The notes under the pieces: model-generated | Seen by the model: the letters and a program-made list of their open reading frames with translations, nothing else | Told to the model about the DNA's origin: nothing | The model's database searches: none | Made by a program: the position numbers and the translations under genes | Shown here: piece after piece, positions 16,816 to 25,454 of the stretch | How positions within the stretch are numbered: position 1 is the stretch's first letter | Layout: every line of letters begins with the position of its first letter | Source of the DNA: Streptomyces sp. NBC_00190 | Lineage (GTDB): Bacteria > Actinomycetota > Actinomycetes > Streptomycetales > Streptomycetaceae | Direction of reading: 5' to 3' | Assembly (NCBI RefSeq): GCF_036203305.1 | Contig: NZ_CP108131.1 | Location: 1,302,001-1,366,000 of the forward strand | Length of the DNA: 64,000 nucleotides

Positions 16816-18063
16816 ATGAGCGGGTTCGGGCGGTACCTGGCGGCGGCGCTGACCGCGCGGTTCGCCTCGGAGGGCATGGGGATGGCCGTGGTGCTGCTCG
16901 CCCTGGAGCGCACCGGGAGCGCCGCGTACGGGGCGTTCGTAGTGACCGCCTGGCTGGCCCCGCACGTGCTGGCGGCCCCGCTGGCGGGCGCCGCCGCGGC
17001 CCGGGCCCGCCGGCCGAGGCTGTTCCACGTCGGCGCCCTGGCCGGGTTCACGGCCGCCGTGGCGGTGCTGGCCGTACTGCTGGGCCGGGCGCCGATGCCG
17101 CTGGTGCTGGTGGTGGCGGCGCTCGGCGGCAGTTGCGGGCCGATGGTGACGGGCGGACTGTCCAGCCTGGTCACGGGACTGGTCCCGGCGGGCGCCGGGC
17201 GCGACCGGGCGTACGGCTGGGACGCCTCCACCTACAACGCCGCCTCGGTCACCGCGCCCGCGGCGGTCAGCCTGGCCGCGGCGCTGGGTTCCGCCGCTCC
17301 CGCGATGGCGGCCCTGGCGGCCTCCGGCGCGCTGGCGGCGGTGTTCGCGGCCACGCTTCCGTACGAGGACCCGGGCGCGGCCCCGTCGAAGGGCGGACCC
17401 CGGGCCGGGCTGGGCGCGGGGCTCGCAGCCCTGTGGCGGGTCCGGGAGCTGCGGGCGGTCACCTCGGCGACGACCGTGGCCTTCGTCGGCGTGGGCGCCC
17501 TCACCACCACCTCGGTCCTGCTGGCCGACGGGCTCGGCAGCCCGGGCGCCGGGGGCGTCCTCATGACGGCCTTCGCGGTGGGCGCGCTGGCGGGCTCGCT
17601 GACGCTGGGCCGGATGACGTCGGTGGAGCCGGGCCTGCTCGTGCGGTGGGCGCTCGCCGGTACCGGGGTGGCTCTGGCGGCGGCCGCGTTCACGTCCTCG
17701 GTCGCCGCGGCGGCGGCGCTGTTCGCGGTGGCCGGGGTGTGCGACGGACCGCTGCTCACGGCCACGCTGCGGATCCGCTCGGAGTACGCCCCGGACGAGG
17801 TCCGGACGCAGGTGTTCACCCTGGGCGCGGGGCTGAAGGTGACGGCGGCGTCGGCCGGGGCGGCCCTGGTGGGGCTCGCGGCCGACGCGCCCGCGTGGAC
17901 GCTGCTGACCGGGATCGCCGGACTGCAGCTCGCGGCCGCCCTGCTGCACGCGCTGACGGCGGCGCGGGAGCCCCGCCCGTCGGCGGCGCTGTCGCCGGTT
18001 ACAGCGCCGTCGGAAGCCTCCGCCACAACTCCGGCCGGTCGGCGGACTCCTGGAGGGCCTTGA
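16816..18063 (+). CDS. MFS transporter
   Basis: This 415-residue integral membrane protein has about 12 hydrophobic helices rich in Ala, Gly, Val and Leu, starting at residue 10. No long soluble domain is present except a Pro/Arg-rich central loop near residue 190. It resembles drug-type major facilitator exporters; the substrate is unknown. The ATG at 16816 follows a G-rich ribosome binding site; an in-frame start at 16780 lies inside the divergent promoter. Its last 65 bases overlap, on the opposite strand, the end of the transglutaminase gene. Confidence 0.85.
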   Translation: MSGFGRYLAAALTARFASEGMGMAVVLLALERTGSAAYGAFVVTAWLAPHVLAAPLAGAAAARARRPRLFHVGALAGFTAAVAVLAVLLGRAPMPLVLVVAALGGSCGPMVTGGLSSLVTGLVPAGAGRDRAYGWDASTYNAASVTAPAAVSLAAALGSAAPAMAALAASGALAAVFAATLPYEDPGAAPSKGGPRAGLGAGLAALWRVRELRAVTSATTVAFVGVGALTTTSVLLADGLGSPGAGGVLMTAFAVGALAGSLTLGRMTSVEPGLLVRWALAGTGVALAAAAFTSSVAAAAALFAVAGVCDGPLLTATLRIRSEYAPDEVRTQVFTLGAGLKVTAASAGAALVGLAADAPAWTLLTGIAGLQLAAALLHALTAAREPRPSAALSPVTAPSEASATTPAGRRTPGGP

Positions 18064-18601
18064 GCGCGGCGGGGTGCGGGGCGGCGTACAGCACGGGGTA
18101 GTCGATCTCGCCGAGCTCCGGGCGGACGGGGAAGGCGAGTCGTTCGCCGTCGAGGCTGAACCGGGCGTCCACGCCCGGCTTGTTGCCCCGCGGGTCCTGG
18201 CGGTGCCAGCGCGAGTCGCCGGGCAGGCGCAGGGCGATCAGACCGTGGATCACGGGATTGGTCCCGTCGTCGTCCGCGAGGCGCTGGTAGCACAGGGCCG
18301 TCGCGATGCCCTGGGCGCGCAGGAGGGCGGCCAGGGCGTGGGACTTGGCGTAGCAGATGCCGTTGCGGGTGGCCAGGACGTCGGAGGCGCGCCAAGCGAC
18401 GCGCGGGTCGCCCGAATCCCCCGAGTGCGGGATCGTGTCGCGGACGAACTCGAAGGCGGCCTCGGCGTACGCGTGCGCGTCGCCGCCCGTCGCGGTCCAG
18501 AACGCGTCCGCGGTTTCGCGCACGAGCGGGTGGTGGTGGTCGATGGCGTCATCGGCCGCCAGGTAGGCGGCAAGGCCGGTGTGCTCCTGGATCAGTTCCA
18601 T
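17999..18601 (-). CDS. Transglutaminase-like domain protein
   Basis: This 200-residue protein has the Cys-His-Asp triad of microbial transglutaminase-like (papain-fold) proteins: Cys in RNGICYAKSHALAALLRAQG, His in NPVIHGLIALRLP and Asp in RQDPRGN. Streptomycete members of this size are cytoplasmic and may be peptidases or amidases rather than crosslinkers. The ATG is at 18601. The 3' end overlaps the convergent MFS gene by 65 bases. Confidence 0.88.
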   Translation of the reverse strand: MELIQEHTGLAAYLAADDAIDHHHPLVRETADAFWTATGGDAHAYAEAAFEFVRDTIPHSGDSGDPRVAWRASDVLATRNGICYAKSHALAALLRAQGIATALCYQRLADDDGTNPVIHGLIALRLPGDSRWHRQDPRGNKPGVDARFSLDGERLAFPVRPELGEIDYPVLYAAPHPAALKALQESADRPELWRRLPTAL

Positions 18602-18644
18602 GATCCAGGAGCATACCTATGCCGCTTTTTGCATATCTATTGAA

Positions 18645-19739
18645 TTAGCGGGCGAGCTCTTCCTTGAGCGCCTGGAGGAAGCCGTCCACGTCCTCTTCCT
18701 GGGTGTCGAAGCTGCACATCCAGCGGACGTCACCGGCCGCCTCGTCCCAGAAGTAGAAGCGGTAACGCTTCTGCAGCCGCCGCGAGACCTCGTGCGGCAG
18801 CCGCGCGAACACCGCGTTCGCCTGCACCGGGTAAAGGATCTCCACGCCGTCCGTCTCGCGCACGCCCGCGGCGAGACGCTGCGCCATCGCGTTGGCGTGC
18901 CGGGCGTTGCGCAGCCACAGGTCCTTGGCGAGCAGCGCTTCCAGCTGTACCGACACGAACCGCATCTTCGACGCGAGCTGCATCGACATCTTGCGGATGT
19001 GCTTCATCTGCCGGACCGCGTCCGGGTTGAGCACCACCACGGCCTCGCCGAACATCATGCCGTTCTTGGTGCCGCCGTACGACAGCACGTCCACGCCGAC
19101 CGTGTTCGTGAAACTGCGCATCGGCACGTCGAGCGCCGCGGCGGCGTTGGCTATCCGGGCGCCGTCGAGGTGCACCTTCATGCCGAGGCCGTGGGCGTGA
19201 TCGCAGATGGCCTTGATCTCGTCCGGGGTGTAGACCGTGCCGAGTTCGGTGTTCTGGGTGATCGAGACGACCTGGGGCATGGCCCGGTGCTCGTCCTCGA
19301 AGCCCCAGGCCTCCTGGTCGATCAGCTCGGGGGTGAGCTTGCCGTCGGGGGTGGGCACGGCGAGCAGCTTGATGCCCGCCATCCGCTCGGGCGCGCCGCC
19401 CTCGTCCACGTTGATGTGGGCGGTCTTGGCGCAGATCACGGCGCCCCACCGGTCGGTCATGGCCTGCAGGGCGACGACATTGGCGCCCGTGCCGTTGAAG
19501 ACCGGGAAGGCTTCCGCGTACGGACCGAAGTGGCTGCGGATGACCTTCTGCAGGTGTTCGGTGTACTCGTCGTCGCCGTACGAGACCTGATGGCCGCCGT
19601 TGGCCAGAGCGACGGCCGCGAGCAGCTCGGGGTGGATCCCCGCGTAGTTGTCGCTCGCGAAACCGCGCACCGCCGGATCGTGGTGCCGCCGGGCATCGGT
19701 CTTCCCGGCATCGGTTCTCACGGTTGCGGAGTGAGCCAC
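18645..19739 (-). CDS. Threonine aldolase / beta-eliminating lyase-family PLP enzyme
   Basis: This fold-type I PLP enzyme of about 364 residues has FASDNYAGIHPELL near the N-terminus, MKVHLDGARIANAAAALDV (PLP-contacting Asp), and the Schiff-base lysine in LSYGGTKNGMMFGEAVV. It likely cleaves L-threonine or a beta-hydroxy amino acid to glycine and an aldehyde. The start is open: GTG at 19739 is longest, but GTG at 19721 overlaps the SDR stop by four bases (GTGA) and would be translationally coupled. It is the third gene of the operon DUF6421 - SDR - lyase. Confidence 0.9.
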   Translation of the reverse strand: MAHSATVRTDAGKTDARRHHDPAVRGFASDNYAGIHPELLAAVALANGGHQVSYGDDEYTEHLQKVIRSHFGPYAEAFPVFNGTGANVVALQAMTDRWGAVICAKTAHINVDEGGAPERMAGIKLLAVPTPDGKLTPELIDQEAWGFEDEHRAMPQVVSITQNTELGTVYTPDEIKAICDHAHGLGMKVHLDGARIANAAAALDVPMRSFTNTVGVDVLSYGGTKNGMMFGEAVVVLNPDAVRQMKHIRKMSMQLASKMRFVSVQLEALLAKDLWLRNARHANAMAQRLAAGVRETDGVEILYPVQANAVFARLPHEVSRRLQKRYRFYFWDEAAGDVRWMCSFDTQEEDVDGFLQALKEELAR

Positions 19740-20479
19740 AGACGCTGTCCGTTCACATCGGTGGCGGGCCGCTCCCAGACGCCGGCGATGGCCTCAGCCA
19801 GCTCCTTGACGTCGGTGAAGCCCGCGAACTTCGCATTGGGACGCTCGGCGCGCATCGCGTCGTGCACCAGTGCCTTGATGACCAGGATCGCAGCCGCCGC
19901 CGCGGGGCCCTCGTCACCCCCCGCCTTGCGGAAGGAGTCCGCCATGGCCAGGGTCCAGGCCTCGGCGGCCGCCTTGCCCGCGTTGTACGCGGCGTTGTTG
20001 GCGACCGGCTTGTGCGCGCCGGACTGGCTGACCAGGACGAAGCGTCCGCGGTCGCTGCGCAGCAGTCCGTCGTGGAAGGCGAGCGAGGTGTGCTGGACCG
20101 TGCGGATGAGGAGCTTCTCCAGGAAGTCCCAGTCCGCGAGGTCGACGTCGGTGAAGGTCTTGCTGCCGCGCCAGCCGCCGACGAGGTGGACGAGACCGTC
20201 GATCCGGCCGAACTCCTTCTCGGTCCGCTCGGCCCACGCCTTGGTCGCGTCGAGGTCGAGCAGGTCCACGGTGTCACCGGTGACGGTGGCACCGCCGTGG
20301 GCGTAGCGCGCCGCGTCCACGGCCTCGGCGAGGCGCGCCGGATCGGCGTCGGACGCCACGACCACCGCACCCGCTTCGGCGAGGCGGAGCAGGGCGGCGC
20401 GGCCCGCGGGCCCGCCGGCCCCGGCCACCGCCACCACCGCTCCGTGCAGCTTTCCGTTGCCGTTCCCGGAGCCGTTCAT
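19718..20479 (-). CDS. SDR-family oxidoreductase
   Basis: This 253-residue short-chain dehydrogenase/reductase has a nucleotide motif in VAVAGAGGPAGRAAL (a variant of TGxxxGxG), the catalytic Ser in VLVSQSGAH and the YxxxK motif in AAYNAGKAAAEAW. The ATG at 20479 is chosen because CAGGAGG lies eight bases upstream; a GTG at 20509 overlaps the DUF6421 stop but has no ribosome binding site. It is the middle gene of a tight three-gene operon. The substrate is unknown. Confidence 0.9.
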   Translation of the reverse strand: MNGSGNGNGKLHGAVVAVAGAGGPAGRAALLRLAEAGAVVVASDADPARLAEAVDAARYAHGGATVTGDTVDLLDLDATKAWAERTEKEFGRIDGLVHLVGGWRGSKTFTDVDLADWDFLEKLLIRTVQHTSLAFHDGLLRSDRGRFVLVSQSGAHKPVANNAAYNAGKAAAEAWTLAMADSFRKAGGDEGPAAAAAILVIKALVHDAMRAERPNAKFAGFTDVKELAEAIAGVWERPATDVNGQRLWLTPQP

Positions 20480-20505
20480 CTGTTCAGCCTCCTGAGGGCG
20501 AGTGC

Positions 20506-21912
20506 TCACGCGGCGGCCCGATCGGCGTTCTCCGCGTTGCCGGCCGTGATGCCCTTGGTCGAAGCGATCACGCTCTTGAGCTTCTTGGCGAGGGCCTCAT
20601 AGAACATGCTGAGCGGAAACTCGTCCGGAAGCACGTCGTCCACGAGCTTGCGCGGAGGCTGCGTCATGTCGAGGGCGTCGGGCCCCTTGGCCCACTTGGA
20701 GCCCGGGTGCGGGGCGAGGTACGTCGAGACCAGCTCGTAGGCCTTGAACCAGTGGACGAGCTTCGGGCGGTCGATGCCGGCCCGGTAGAGGTCCTCGATC
20801 TCGCCGCACAGCTGGTTGGTGACCTGCGGGGCACGCATCCAGTCGATCTTCAGCTTGTTGTCCGTCCAGCGCACGACGTCGTGCTTGTGGAGGTACGCGA
20901 AGAGCAGCTGGCCGCCGAGGCCGTCGTAGTTGCGGTTGCGGTCGCCGGACACCGGGAAGCGGAACATCCGGTCGAAGAGGACGGCGTACTGCACGTCGCG
21001 GCCGTGCTCGTTGCCCTCGGACTCCAGCTTCACGGCCTCCTTGAAGGCGGTGAGGTCGCAGCGCAGCTCCTCCAGGCCGTACATCCAGAACGGCTGGCGC
21101 TGCTTGATCATGAAGGGGTCGAACGGCAGGTCGCCGTGGCTGTGGGTGCGGTCGTGGACCATGTCCCACAGGACGAAGGCCTTCTCGCAGCGCTCCTGGT
21201 CCTCGACCATGCGGGCGATGTCCTCGGGCAGCTCGATGCCGAGGATGTCGACGGCGGCCTCGGTGACCTTGCGGTAGCGGGCGGCCTCACGGTCGCAGAA
21301 GATCCCGCCCCAGGTGAAGCGCTCGGGGGCCTGGCGCACCGCGATGGTCTCCGGGAAGAGCACCGCGGAGTGGGTGTCGTAGCCCGGGGTGAAGTCCTCG
21401 AAGGTGATGCCGAGGAACAGCGGGTTGTCGTACCGGGTGCGCTCCAGCTCGGAGAGCCACTCGGGCCACACCATCTTGAGGACGACGGCCTCGAGGTTGC
21501 GGTCGAGGTTGCCGTTCTGCGTGTACATCGGGAAGACGACCAGGTGCTGGAGCCCGTCGACGCGCTCGGCGGCCGGGTGGAAGGCCAGCAGGGAGTCCAG
21601 GAAGTCCGGCACCTGGAAGCCGTCGGCGGCCCACTTGCGCAGGTCGTCGACGAGCGCCTGGTGGTACGCCGTGGCGTGCGGGAGCAGCGGGGACAGCGTC
21701 TCGACGGCGCGGATCACGCGCCCGACGGCAGCTTCGGCGGTGTGCTGGGCGGGTGCGCCCTCGACCCCGAAGGCGATGGACCCGTCCGCGGACTGCCAGG
21801 GGCGGATCTCCTCCACGGCGGCCTTGAGCTCGGGCCACGCGGGGTGGTCGACCACCCGCGCCCCGGCGGTTATCACGGCACCGCCGACACCCGGCACAAG
21901 AGTTTCCGTCAT
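20506..21912 (-). CDS. DUF6421-family protein
   Basis: This 468-residue cytoplasmic protein belongs to an actinobacterial family without known function. It has no signal peptide or membrane helix. Conserved-looking stretches include DMVHDRTHSHGDLPFDPFMI, which with its His/Asp cluster could bind a metal, and KHDVVRWTDNKLKIDWMRAP. The ATG at 21912 has GGAGGAAGTG upstream. It is the first gene of the operon with the SDR and the threonine-aldolase-like enzyme, so a role with them in amino-acid or small-molecule modification is plausible but not shown. Confidence 0.85.
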   Translation of the reverse strand: MTETLVPGVGGAVITAGARVVDHPAWPELKAAVEEIRPWQSADGSIAFGVEGAPAQHTAEAAVGRVIRAVETLSPLLPHATAYHQALVDDLRKWAADGFQVPDFLDSLLAFHPAAERVDGLQHLVVFPMYTQNGNLDRNLEAVVLKMVWPEWLSELERTRYDNPLFLGITFEDFTPGYDTHSAVLFPETIAVRQAPERFTWGGIFCDREAARYRKVTEAAVDILGIELPEDIARMVEDQERCEKAFVLWDMVHDRTHSHGDLPFDPFMIKQRQPFWMYGLEELRCDLTAFKEAVKLESEGNEHGRDVQYAVLFDRMFRFPVSGDRNRNYDGLGGQLLFAYLHKHDVVRWTDNKLKIDWMRAPQVTNQLCGEIEDLYRAGIDRPKLVHWFKAYELVSTYLAPHPGSKWAKGPDALDMTQPPRKLVDDVLPDEFPLSMFYEALAKKLKSVIASTKGITAGNAENADRAAA

Positions 21913-21993
21913 GTCACTTCCTCCACAGGAGAACCTCACGTCAAGGCAGCGTAAACGTGTGAGGCTCTTCCGCTCAAGTGGTAACTCGGGAAA

Positions 21994-22240
21994 TTATCCT
22001 GCGCGACCCCCTGATTCACCGAAAGTCTTCCCGTTCGTCAGCGTGGAACGGATGGCTCCGCCCAGTCGCGACATGGCCTGTCGAGCCTCCGGCAGCACCC
22101 CGGCCAGCGCCAGGAAGCCGTGGAACATCCCGTTCCGGAAGTCGAGGACCGAAGGAACTCCGCTCTCGCCCAGCCTGCAGTGGTACGCCAGCCCGTCGTC
22201 CCTCAGCGGGTCGCACCCGGCGACGAGGGCGCTTTCGTGC
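21994..22240 (-). pseudogene. Truncated alpha/beta-hydrolase (HSL-type esterase), C-terminal remnant
   Basis: Only the last 80 or so residues remain. They carry the catalytic Asp in VAGCDPLRDDGLAYHCRL and the catalytic His in NGMFHGFLALAGVLPEARQA, the classic C-terminal half of the alpha/beta-hydrolase fold-3 (hormone-sensitive lipase-like) family. The oxyanion HGGG motif and the GDSAGG nucleophile are missing. Similarity stops near 22240, where the stop codon of an unrelated small gene begins, so this is the left breakpoint of the accessory segment. The open frame continues to 22308, but that part is antisense-frame sequence of the neighbour. Confidence 0.75.
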
Positions 22241-22241
22241 G

Positions 22242-22628
22242 TTACGAGGCAAGTTCCTTCTTGATCTGAGCGGCCTCCAGGCCGGCGTCCCGCTTCGGCA
22301 TCGTCCACCGGTAAGCCTTACCCTCCCCGTCGGTGTAGATGAGGATGCCGCCAGCGTGGACGGTGTCAAGGTCGAACACAGCCCCGTCCAGGACGAACGA
22401 TCCCGGCTGCACGGTCCGACCCGCGTTGAACGAGTCCGCGACCACATTGAACGCTTCCCCGTTGCCTTGCGCGATGGCCTGCCCGTCGGGTGCTACCCAG
22501 CTCCAGCCGCCACCGTCGATGGGTGCGACCTGGTCGGCTGCGACCGCGGTAGTTGCGCGCGCCTTGTAGGCAATGAAGGCGAACGTAGCCTTTGTCGGCT
22601 TCGTGACGCTATTCCCAGTGGTGTACAC
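22242..22628 (-). CDS. Hypothetical protein
   Basis: This 128-residue protein is not recognised. The N-terminus is Thr/Ala-rich (VTKPTKATFAFIAYKARATT); the middle reads like a small beta-rich fold (GGGWSWVAPDGQAIAQGNGE; GSFVLDGAVFDLDTVHAGGI; YTDGEGKAYRWTM) with a charged C-terminal helix. There is no clear signal peptide. The GTG at 22628 is the longest start, and a stop codon lies seven codons upstream in the frame; no good ribosome binding site is visible. It lies at the left edge of the accessory segment, downstream of the HD and XRE genes on the same strand but behind a terminator. Confidence 0.5.
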   Translation of the reverse strand: MYTTGNSVTKPTKATFAFIAYKARATTAVAADQVAPIDGGGWSWVAPDGQAIAQGNGEAFNVVADSFNAGRTVQPGSFVLDGAVFDLDTVHAGGILIYTDGEGKAYRWTMPKRDAGLEAAQIKKELAS

Positions 22629-22729
22629 GAGCTGGTCGGGGTGATCTCAAGTCGGCCGGTACCGCCCGCGCCGACTGTCTCCGCGGGCTGCCCGAGCTGG
22701 AGCGCTGCGGCCGGCGGGGCCGACGCGGA

Positions 22730-22759
22730 CCCCCTCTCGGCCTTCAGCCTGGGAGGGGG
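22730..22759 (-). terminator. Terminator after the HD-domain gene
   Basis: CCCCCTC at 22730-22736 pairs with GAGGGGG at 22753-22759, with a partly paired interior, 20 bases beyond the HD gene stop on the minus strand. It separates this gene from 22242-22628. Confidence 0.55.
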
Positions 22760-22779
22760 CCTCTTTCGTGCGTCCTGGG

Positions 22780-23358
22780 TCAGGGCTTCTCGCCGATGGC
22801 CGCACGCAGCCAGTCGAGAGTGCCCTGGCCGAGGAGCTCGTCGGCGAGCCGCTGGCCAGACTCCGTCGTCAGCCGCGCTCGGCTGTTGTCGATCCATCGC
22901 TGCGCAGCCTCGTACCCCTGGGCCTTGTACTCAATGCCCTGGAGCATGCACTCCAGCTTGTCCGCGTCGCGCGCGCAGATCGCCTCCGGCGAGTCCTTCC
23001 CCTCGTACTCGGCGACCAGCTCCTGGATCGCCGACGCGAGGACTTCGGGCATGCCCGCAGTCTGGTCGGCCGTCACCGCCTGCGGGTCGGCGCTCGTCGC
23101 GTACTTCTTCCCGAGGTGGTTGACGTCCCCGGTGCGGGTCTCCTGCGTGTCGTGCCACACGGCGAGGAAGGCGGCGCGCGCGGGGTCGGCGCCTTCCAGC
23201 TTTGCGATGATCGACGCGATGAGCGAGGTGCGCCACGAGTGCTCGGCTACGCTCTCGGGGGTCCTGACGCCAGCCATCCACCAGCCCGTTCGGGCGGTGT
23301 GCTTGAGCGTGCCTGCCTCGTAGAGGAAGCGCGCCACCGCAGACAGGTCGTCAGCCAC
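22780..23358 (-). CDS. HD-domain phosphohydrolase (YfbR/HDDC2-like)
   Basis: This 192-residue HD-superfamily protein has metal ligands His in ESVAEHSWRTSLIA, the HD pair in FLAVWHDTQETRTGDVNH, and a later Asp in CARDADKLECMLQG. The arrangement matches the 5'-deoxynucleotidase-like HD_3 group, which dephosphorylates deoxynucleoside monophosphates. The GTG start at 23358 has AGGAGA six to seven bases upstream. The stop of the XRE regulator lies only 14 bases upstream, so the two are one operon. Its presence in an accessory cassette leaves open a role in nucleotide-based signalling or phage interference, which is speculation. Confidence 0.85.
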   Translation of the reverse strand: MADDLSAVARFLYEAGTLKHTARTGWWMAGVRTPESVAEHSWRTSLIASIIAKLEGADPARAAFLAVWHDTQETRTGDVNHLGKKYATSADPQAVTADQTAGMPEVLASAIQELVAEYEGKDSPEAICARDADKLECMLQGIEYKAQGYEAAQRWIDNSRARLTTESGQRLADELLGQGTLDWLRAAIGEKP

Positions 23359-23372
23359 TATGTCTCTCCTTC

Positions 23373-24491
23373 TCACGCCTCGGCGAGGCGGATCGCGTAC
23401 CAGATACCCTCCAGCTCTCGGCGCGCACGCGTCGAGGCTGTAGTGCTATCCAACAGCACGGGCAGCTGTGCACGCAGCGCGCGGCCGGCGTCTGAGCCGG
23501 TGCGGAGCAGGCCCGGGCGCGCGGCCAGCAGAGCCCACAGAGTGTGCACGTTGAGATCGAAGAAACCGTGCTGCGGCGCGAGGCCGCTGACGAGGTGCTG
23601 AAGCAGCCGGTGCCCGTGCCAGGACATCGTGCCGGGGGCTGCGATGAAGTCGTCGGAAAGCTCGGGGTACACCGACTCCCCAATCCAGTAAGCCCAGTAG
23701 CTCAGGTTGGCCGCCTCCCCAGCCTCGTCATCGTCCAAGGTCGTGGAGATGAAGTGCCGCATCCGGTCTCGGTCTCCCTGCCGTGCAGCCACGGCGGCGA
23801 CGGAGCGGGAGGTGAGCCACTGCGTGAGCCAGTCGGACGACCGCTCGGCCTTCCGCTGCTGGGCCAGCCAGTCGGATGTGTCCGACGCGTCGTCGTAACC
23901 GGCGAGGTACAGGGCCTGCCTGCGTAGAAGGAACTGCCCGTCCTTCTGGGATTCCTCAGCCATGCGCCGCATGTGGCCGAAGAAGCGACGGTGCTCGTCC
24001 CGCGTGAGCTCGGGCCGGCTGGCGGCGGGCCCGCGGCGGGGGCGTGACGGCGCCTGTAAAGCCCGCATGGGTTCGGGGGTGACGCCGTTCAGCGGCCAAG
24101 CGAGCACCTCGACGAGGTCGCGCTGCATGACCCAGGCGCCGAGCGGGCTGTCGCCCGGGGTGCCCTCGTCGTCTAAGGCACTGGCCAGCAGAACGTCGGC
24201 TTCCAGGGCCTTTTCCAGAGCGATGAGCAAGGCGGAGCTGGCGCCCATCCGCATGAGGCGGTGTCGATGCACGAGCATCTGGCCGACGGCGAGGGAGGTA
24301 AGCGGCCGGCGGCCGGTCTCCCAGCCAGCGACCGTGTCCGCTGAAACAGCGAACGCCTCCGCGAGGGTCTCCTGGGTGTGGCCGAGCTGCTCACGAATGA
24401 CGCGGAACAGGTAGCCGGACACTATGCCTCTGCGGACCCGCCGGGGGGCGCCCTGACTGGCGGTCAGGGTAGAAGTCGGGGTGGTGCCCAT
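23373..24491 (-). CDS. XRE-type helix-turn-helix regulator with large C-terminal domain (TTA-containing)
   Basis: This 372-residue protein has an XRE-type helix-turn-helix at about residues 27-80 ([20 protein letters not shown], then [20 protein letters not shown]) and a long alpha-helical C-terminal region rich in Trp and Arg, a layout common in streptomycete regulators next to accessory genes. One leucine codon near residue 106 is TTA (bases 24174-24176), so translation should depend on the bldA tRNA. It is divergent from a row of small genes starting at 24665 and co-transcribed with the HD protein; it likely controls both directions. The length is well above that of simple phage repressors. 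Confidence 0.8.
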   Translation of the reverse strand: MGTTPTSTLTASQGAPRRVRRGIVSGYLFRVIREQLGHTQETLAEAFAVSADTVAGWETGRRPLTSLAVGQMLVHRHRLMRMGASSALLIALEKALEADVLLASALDDEGTPGDSPLGAWVMQRDLVEVLAWPLNGVTPEPMRALQAPSRPRRGPAASRPELTRDEHRRFFGHMRRMAEESQKDGQFLLRRQALYLAGYDDASDTSDWLAQQRKAERSSDWLTQWLTSRSVAAVAARQGDRDRMRHFISTTLDDDEAGEAANLSYWAYWIGESVYPELSDDFIAAPGTMSWHGHRLLQHLVSGLAPQHGFFDLNVHTLWALLAARPGLLRTGSDAGRALRAQLPVLLDSTTASTRARRELEGIWYAIRLAEA

Positions 24492-24565
24492 GACGCTCCC
24501 TCTGCCTAGGCGTGCGTGCCAAGTAACCCGTACTGCCGGTCACTTCGAGCGGATCGGCCTGAAAT

Positions 24566-24606
24566 CTACGCTCGTGGCTGTGGTCACCGGGCGCTCAGCG
24601 TAGCGC
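24566..24606. promoter_or_regulatory. Nested inverted repeats between the XRE gene and the small-gene operon
   Basis: CTACGCT (24566-24572) is repeated inverted as AGCGTAG (24597-24603). The second arm is also part of GCGCT-N6-AGCGC (24591-24606). The position in the 173-base divergent gap suggests an operator for the XRE protein. Confidence 0.35.
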
Positions 24607-24664
24607 CGATGAGTGCCGCGGGAGACCCGCTCGACACCCCCTGACGAGGCTAGGGAGCACCGGC

Positions 24665-24976
24665 ATGTCCAGCAAACGGCCTGATCTGGAACAGGCGGCC
24701 GCCCTCACGGCAACCGCCCTTGTCCCTCTCGGGCGTAAGCCCTCCGAGGTCAAGATCGCCGGTATTACAGACGGGCTCATCGATCAGGAAGTGCTCCTGG
24801 CGGCCGCCGTCGAGCACCTCCCCGGCGGAGCCGTCGCGCGAGCTACCTGGGAAGGCCTCGTCTTCCAGGGCCCTGAGGACACACCGCTGGGAAACTGGGC
24901 GCACTCCCGGGCGCTGGCCCGCACGGTCAGGCGGATGACCGAGATCATGTCGGCCGCGCCCAAGGCAGTCCGATGA
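24665..24976 (+). CDS. Hypothetical protein, first gene of small-gene operon
   Basis: This 103-residue soluble protein is not recognised. It contains ALVPLGRKPSEVKIAGITDG and a C-terminal amphipathic helix (LARTVRRMTEIMSAAPKA). The ATG at 24665 is preceded by GGGAGCACCGG. Its last four bases overlap the start of the next gene (ATGA), the beginning of a chain of coupled small genes divergent from the XRE regulator. Confidence 0.65.
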   Translation: MSSKRPDLEQAAALTATALVPLGRKPSEVKIAGITDGLIDQEVLLAAAVEHLPGGAVARATWEGLVFQGPEDTPLGNWAHSRALARTVRRMTEIMSAAPKAVR

Positions 24977-25179
24977 CCGCGGTAACGAGGCTCTGCCACA
25001 CGGCCCCTCTCCCCCGGGCGCACGGACTGCCCGTAGAGGTCGCCGCTGGCCGAGCGTGCGTAGCGTGCGGACAGCGGCTCACCACCGGCGCGGTCCTGCT
25101 CGGCCGAGCACCGGGCCGTCACGGCGCCCACGACGTGAGCGTCGAGGTATGGGCCTGCCCCGCACCGGAGGGGGCGTAG
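24973..25179 (+). CDS. Hypothetical small protein with CxxC
   Basis: This 68-residue protein is not recognised. It has one CVACG motif in the middle and a C-terminal cysteine (VEVWACPAPEGA), which may form a small metal knuckle. The ATG at 24973 overlaps the previous stop (ATGA) and the TAG stop overlaps the GTG of the next gene (TAGTG), which supports its being translated. Confidence 0.6.
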   Translation: MTAVTRLCHTAPLPRAHGLPVEVAAGRACVACGQRLTTGAVLLGRAPGRHGAHDVSVEVWACPAPEGA

Positions 25180-25454
25180 TGACAGCCATGCGCCGGATGG
25201 ACGAGGAGGCCTTTGACCTCTCACGGCTCCGGATGACGGTCGAGACATCAGCGGCACATCCCGAGGGCGTCTGCACGCTGGAGCACATGTTGTGTGCCGG
25301 CTGCCGGATGCTGGCCCGCATCGCGACCCAGTACGGCGGCCCCATGGCCGACTGCCGGATCTGCTGTTACGCCTGGGCCGTCCAGCATGACCCAGTGCGC
25401 TGCTGGCAGAGAGTGGATGTCTACGGGCCGTGGCTCTCGCTGCGGGCCACGTGA
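25179..25454 (+). CDS. Hypothetical Cys-rich small protein
   Basis: This 91-residue protein has six cysteines, five of them in two groups (CTLEHMLCAGC and CRICC) followed by WAVQHDPVRCW, a pattern suggesting a zinc ribbon or knuckle. The GTG start at 25179 is preceded by GGAGGGGG and overlaps the upstream stop. The final TGA overlaps the GTG of the 28-codon gene at 25451. I do not recognise the family; binding of nucleic acid or protein through zinc is only a guess. Confidence 0.6.
   Translation: MTAMRRMDEEAFDLSRLRMTVETSAAHPEGVCTLEHMLCAGCRMLARIATQYGGPMADCRICCYAWAVQHDPVRCWQRVDVYGPWLSLRAT

Noticed and set aside
14906..16819. 637-codon plus-strand frame opposite the alginate lyase-family gene
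   Set aside because: Val/Gly/Arg-rich translation without domains; the minus strand has a signal peptide and family motifs.
22016..22447. 143-codon minus-strand frame bridging the hydrolase remnant and the small gene
   Set aside because: It reads both known segments in the wrong frame and has Arg-rich composition.
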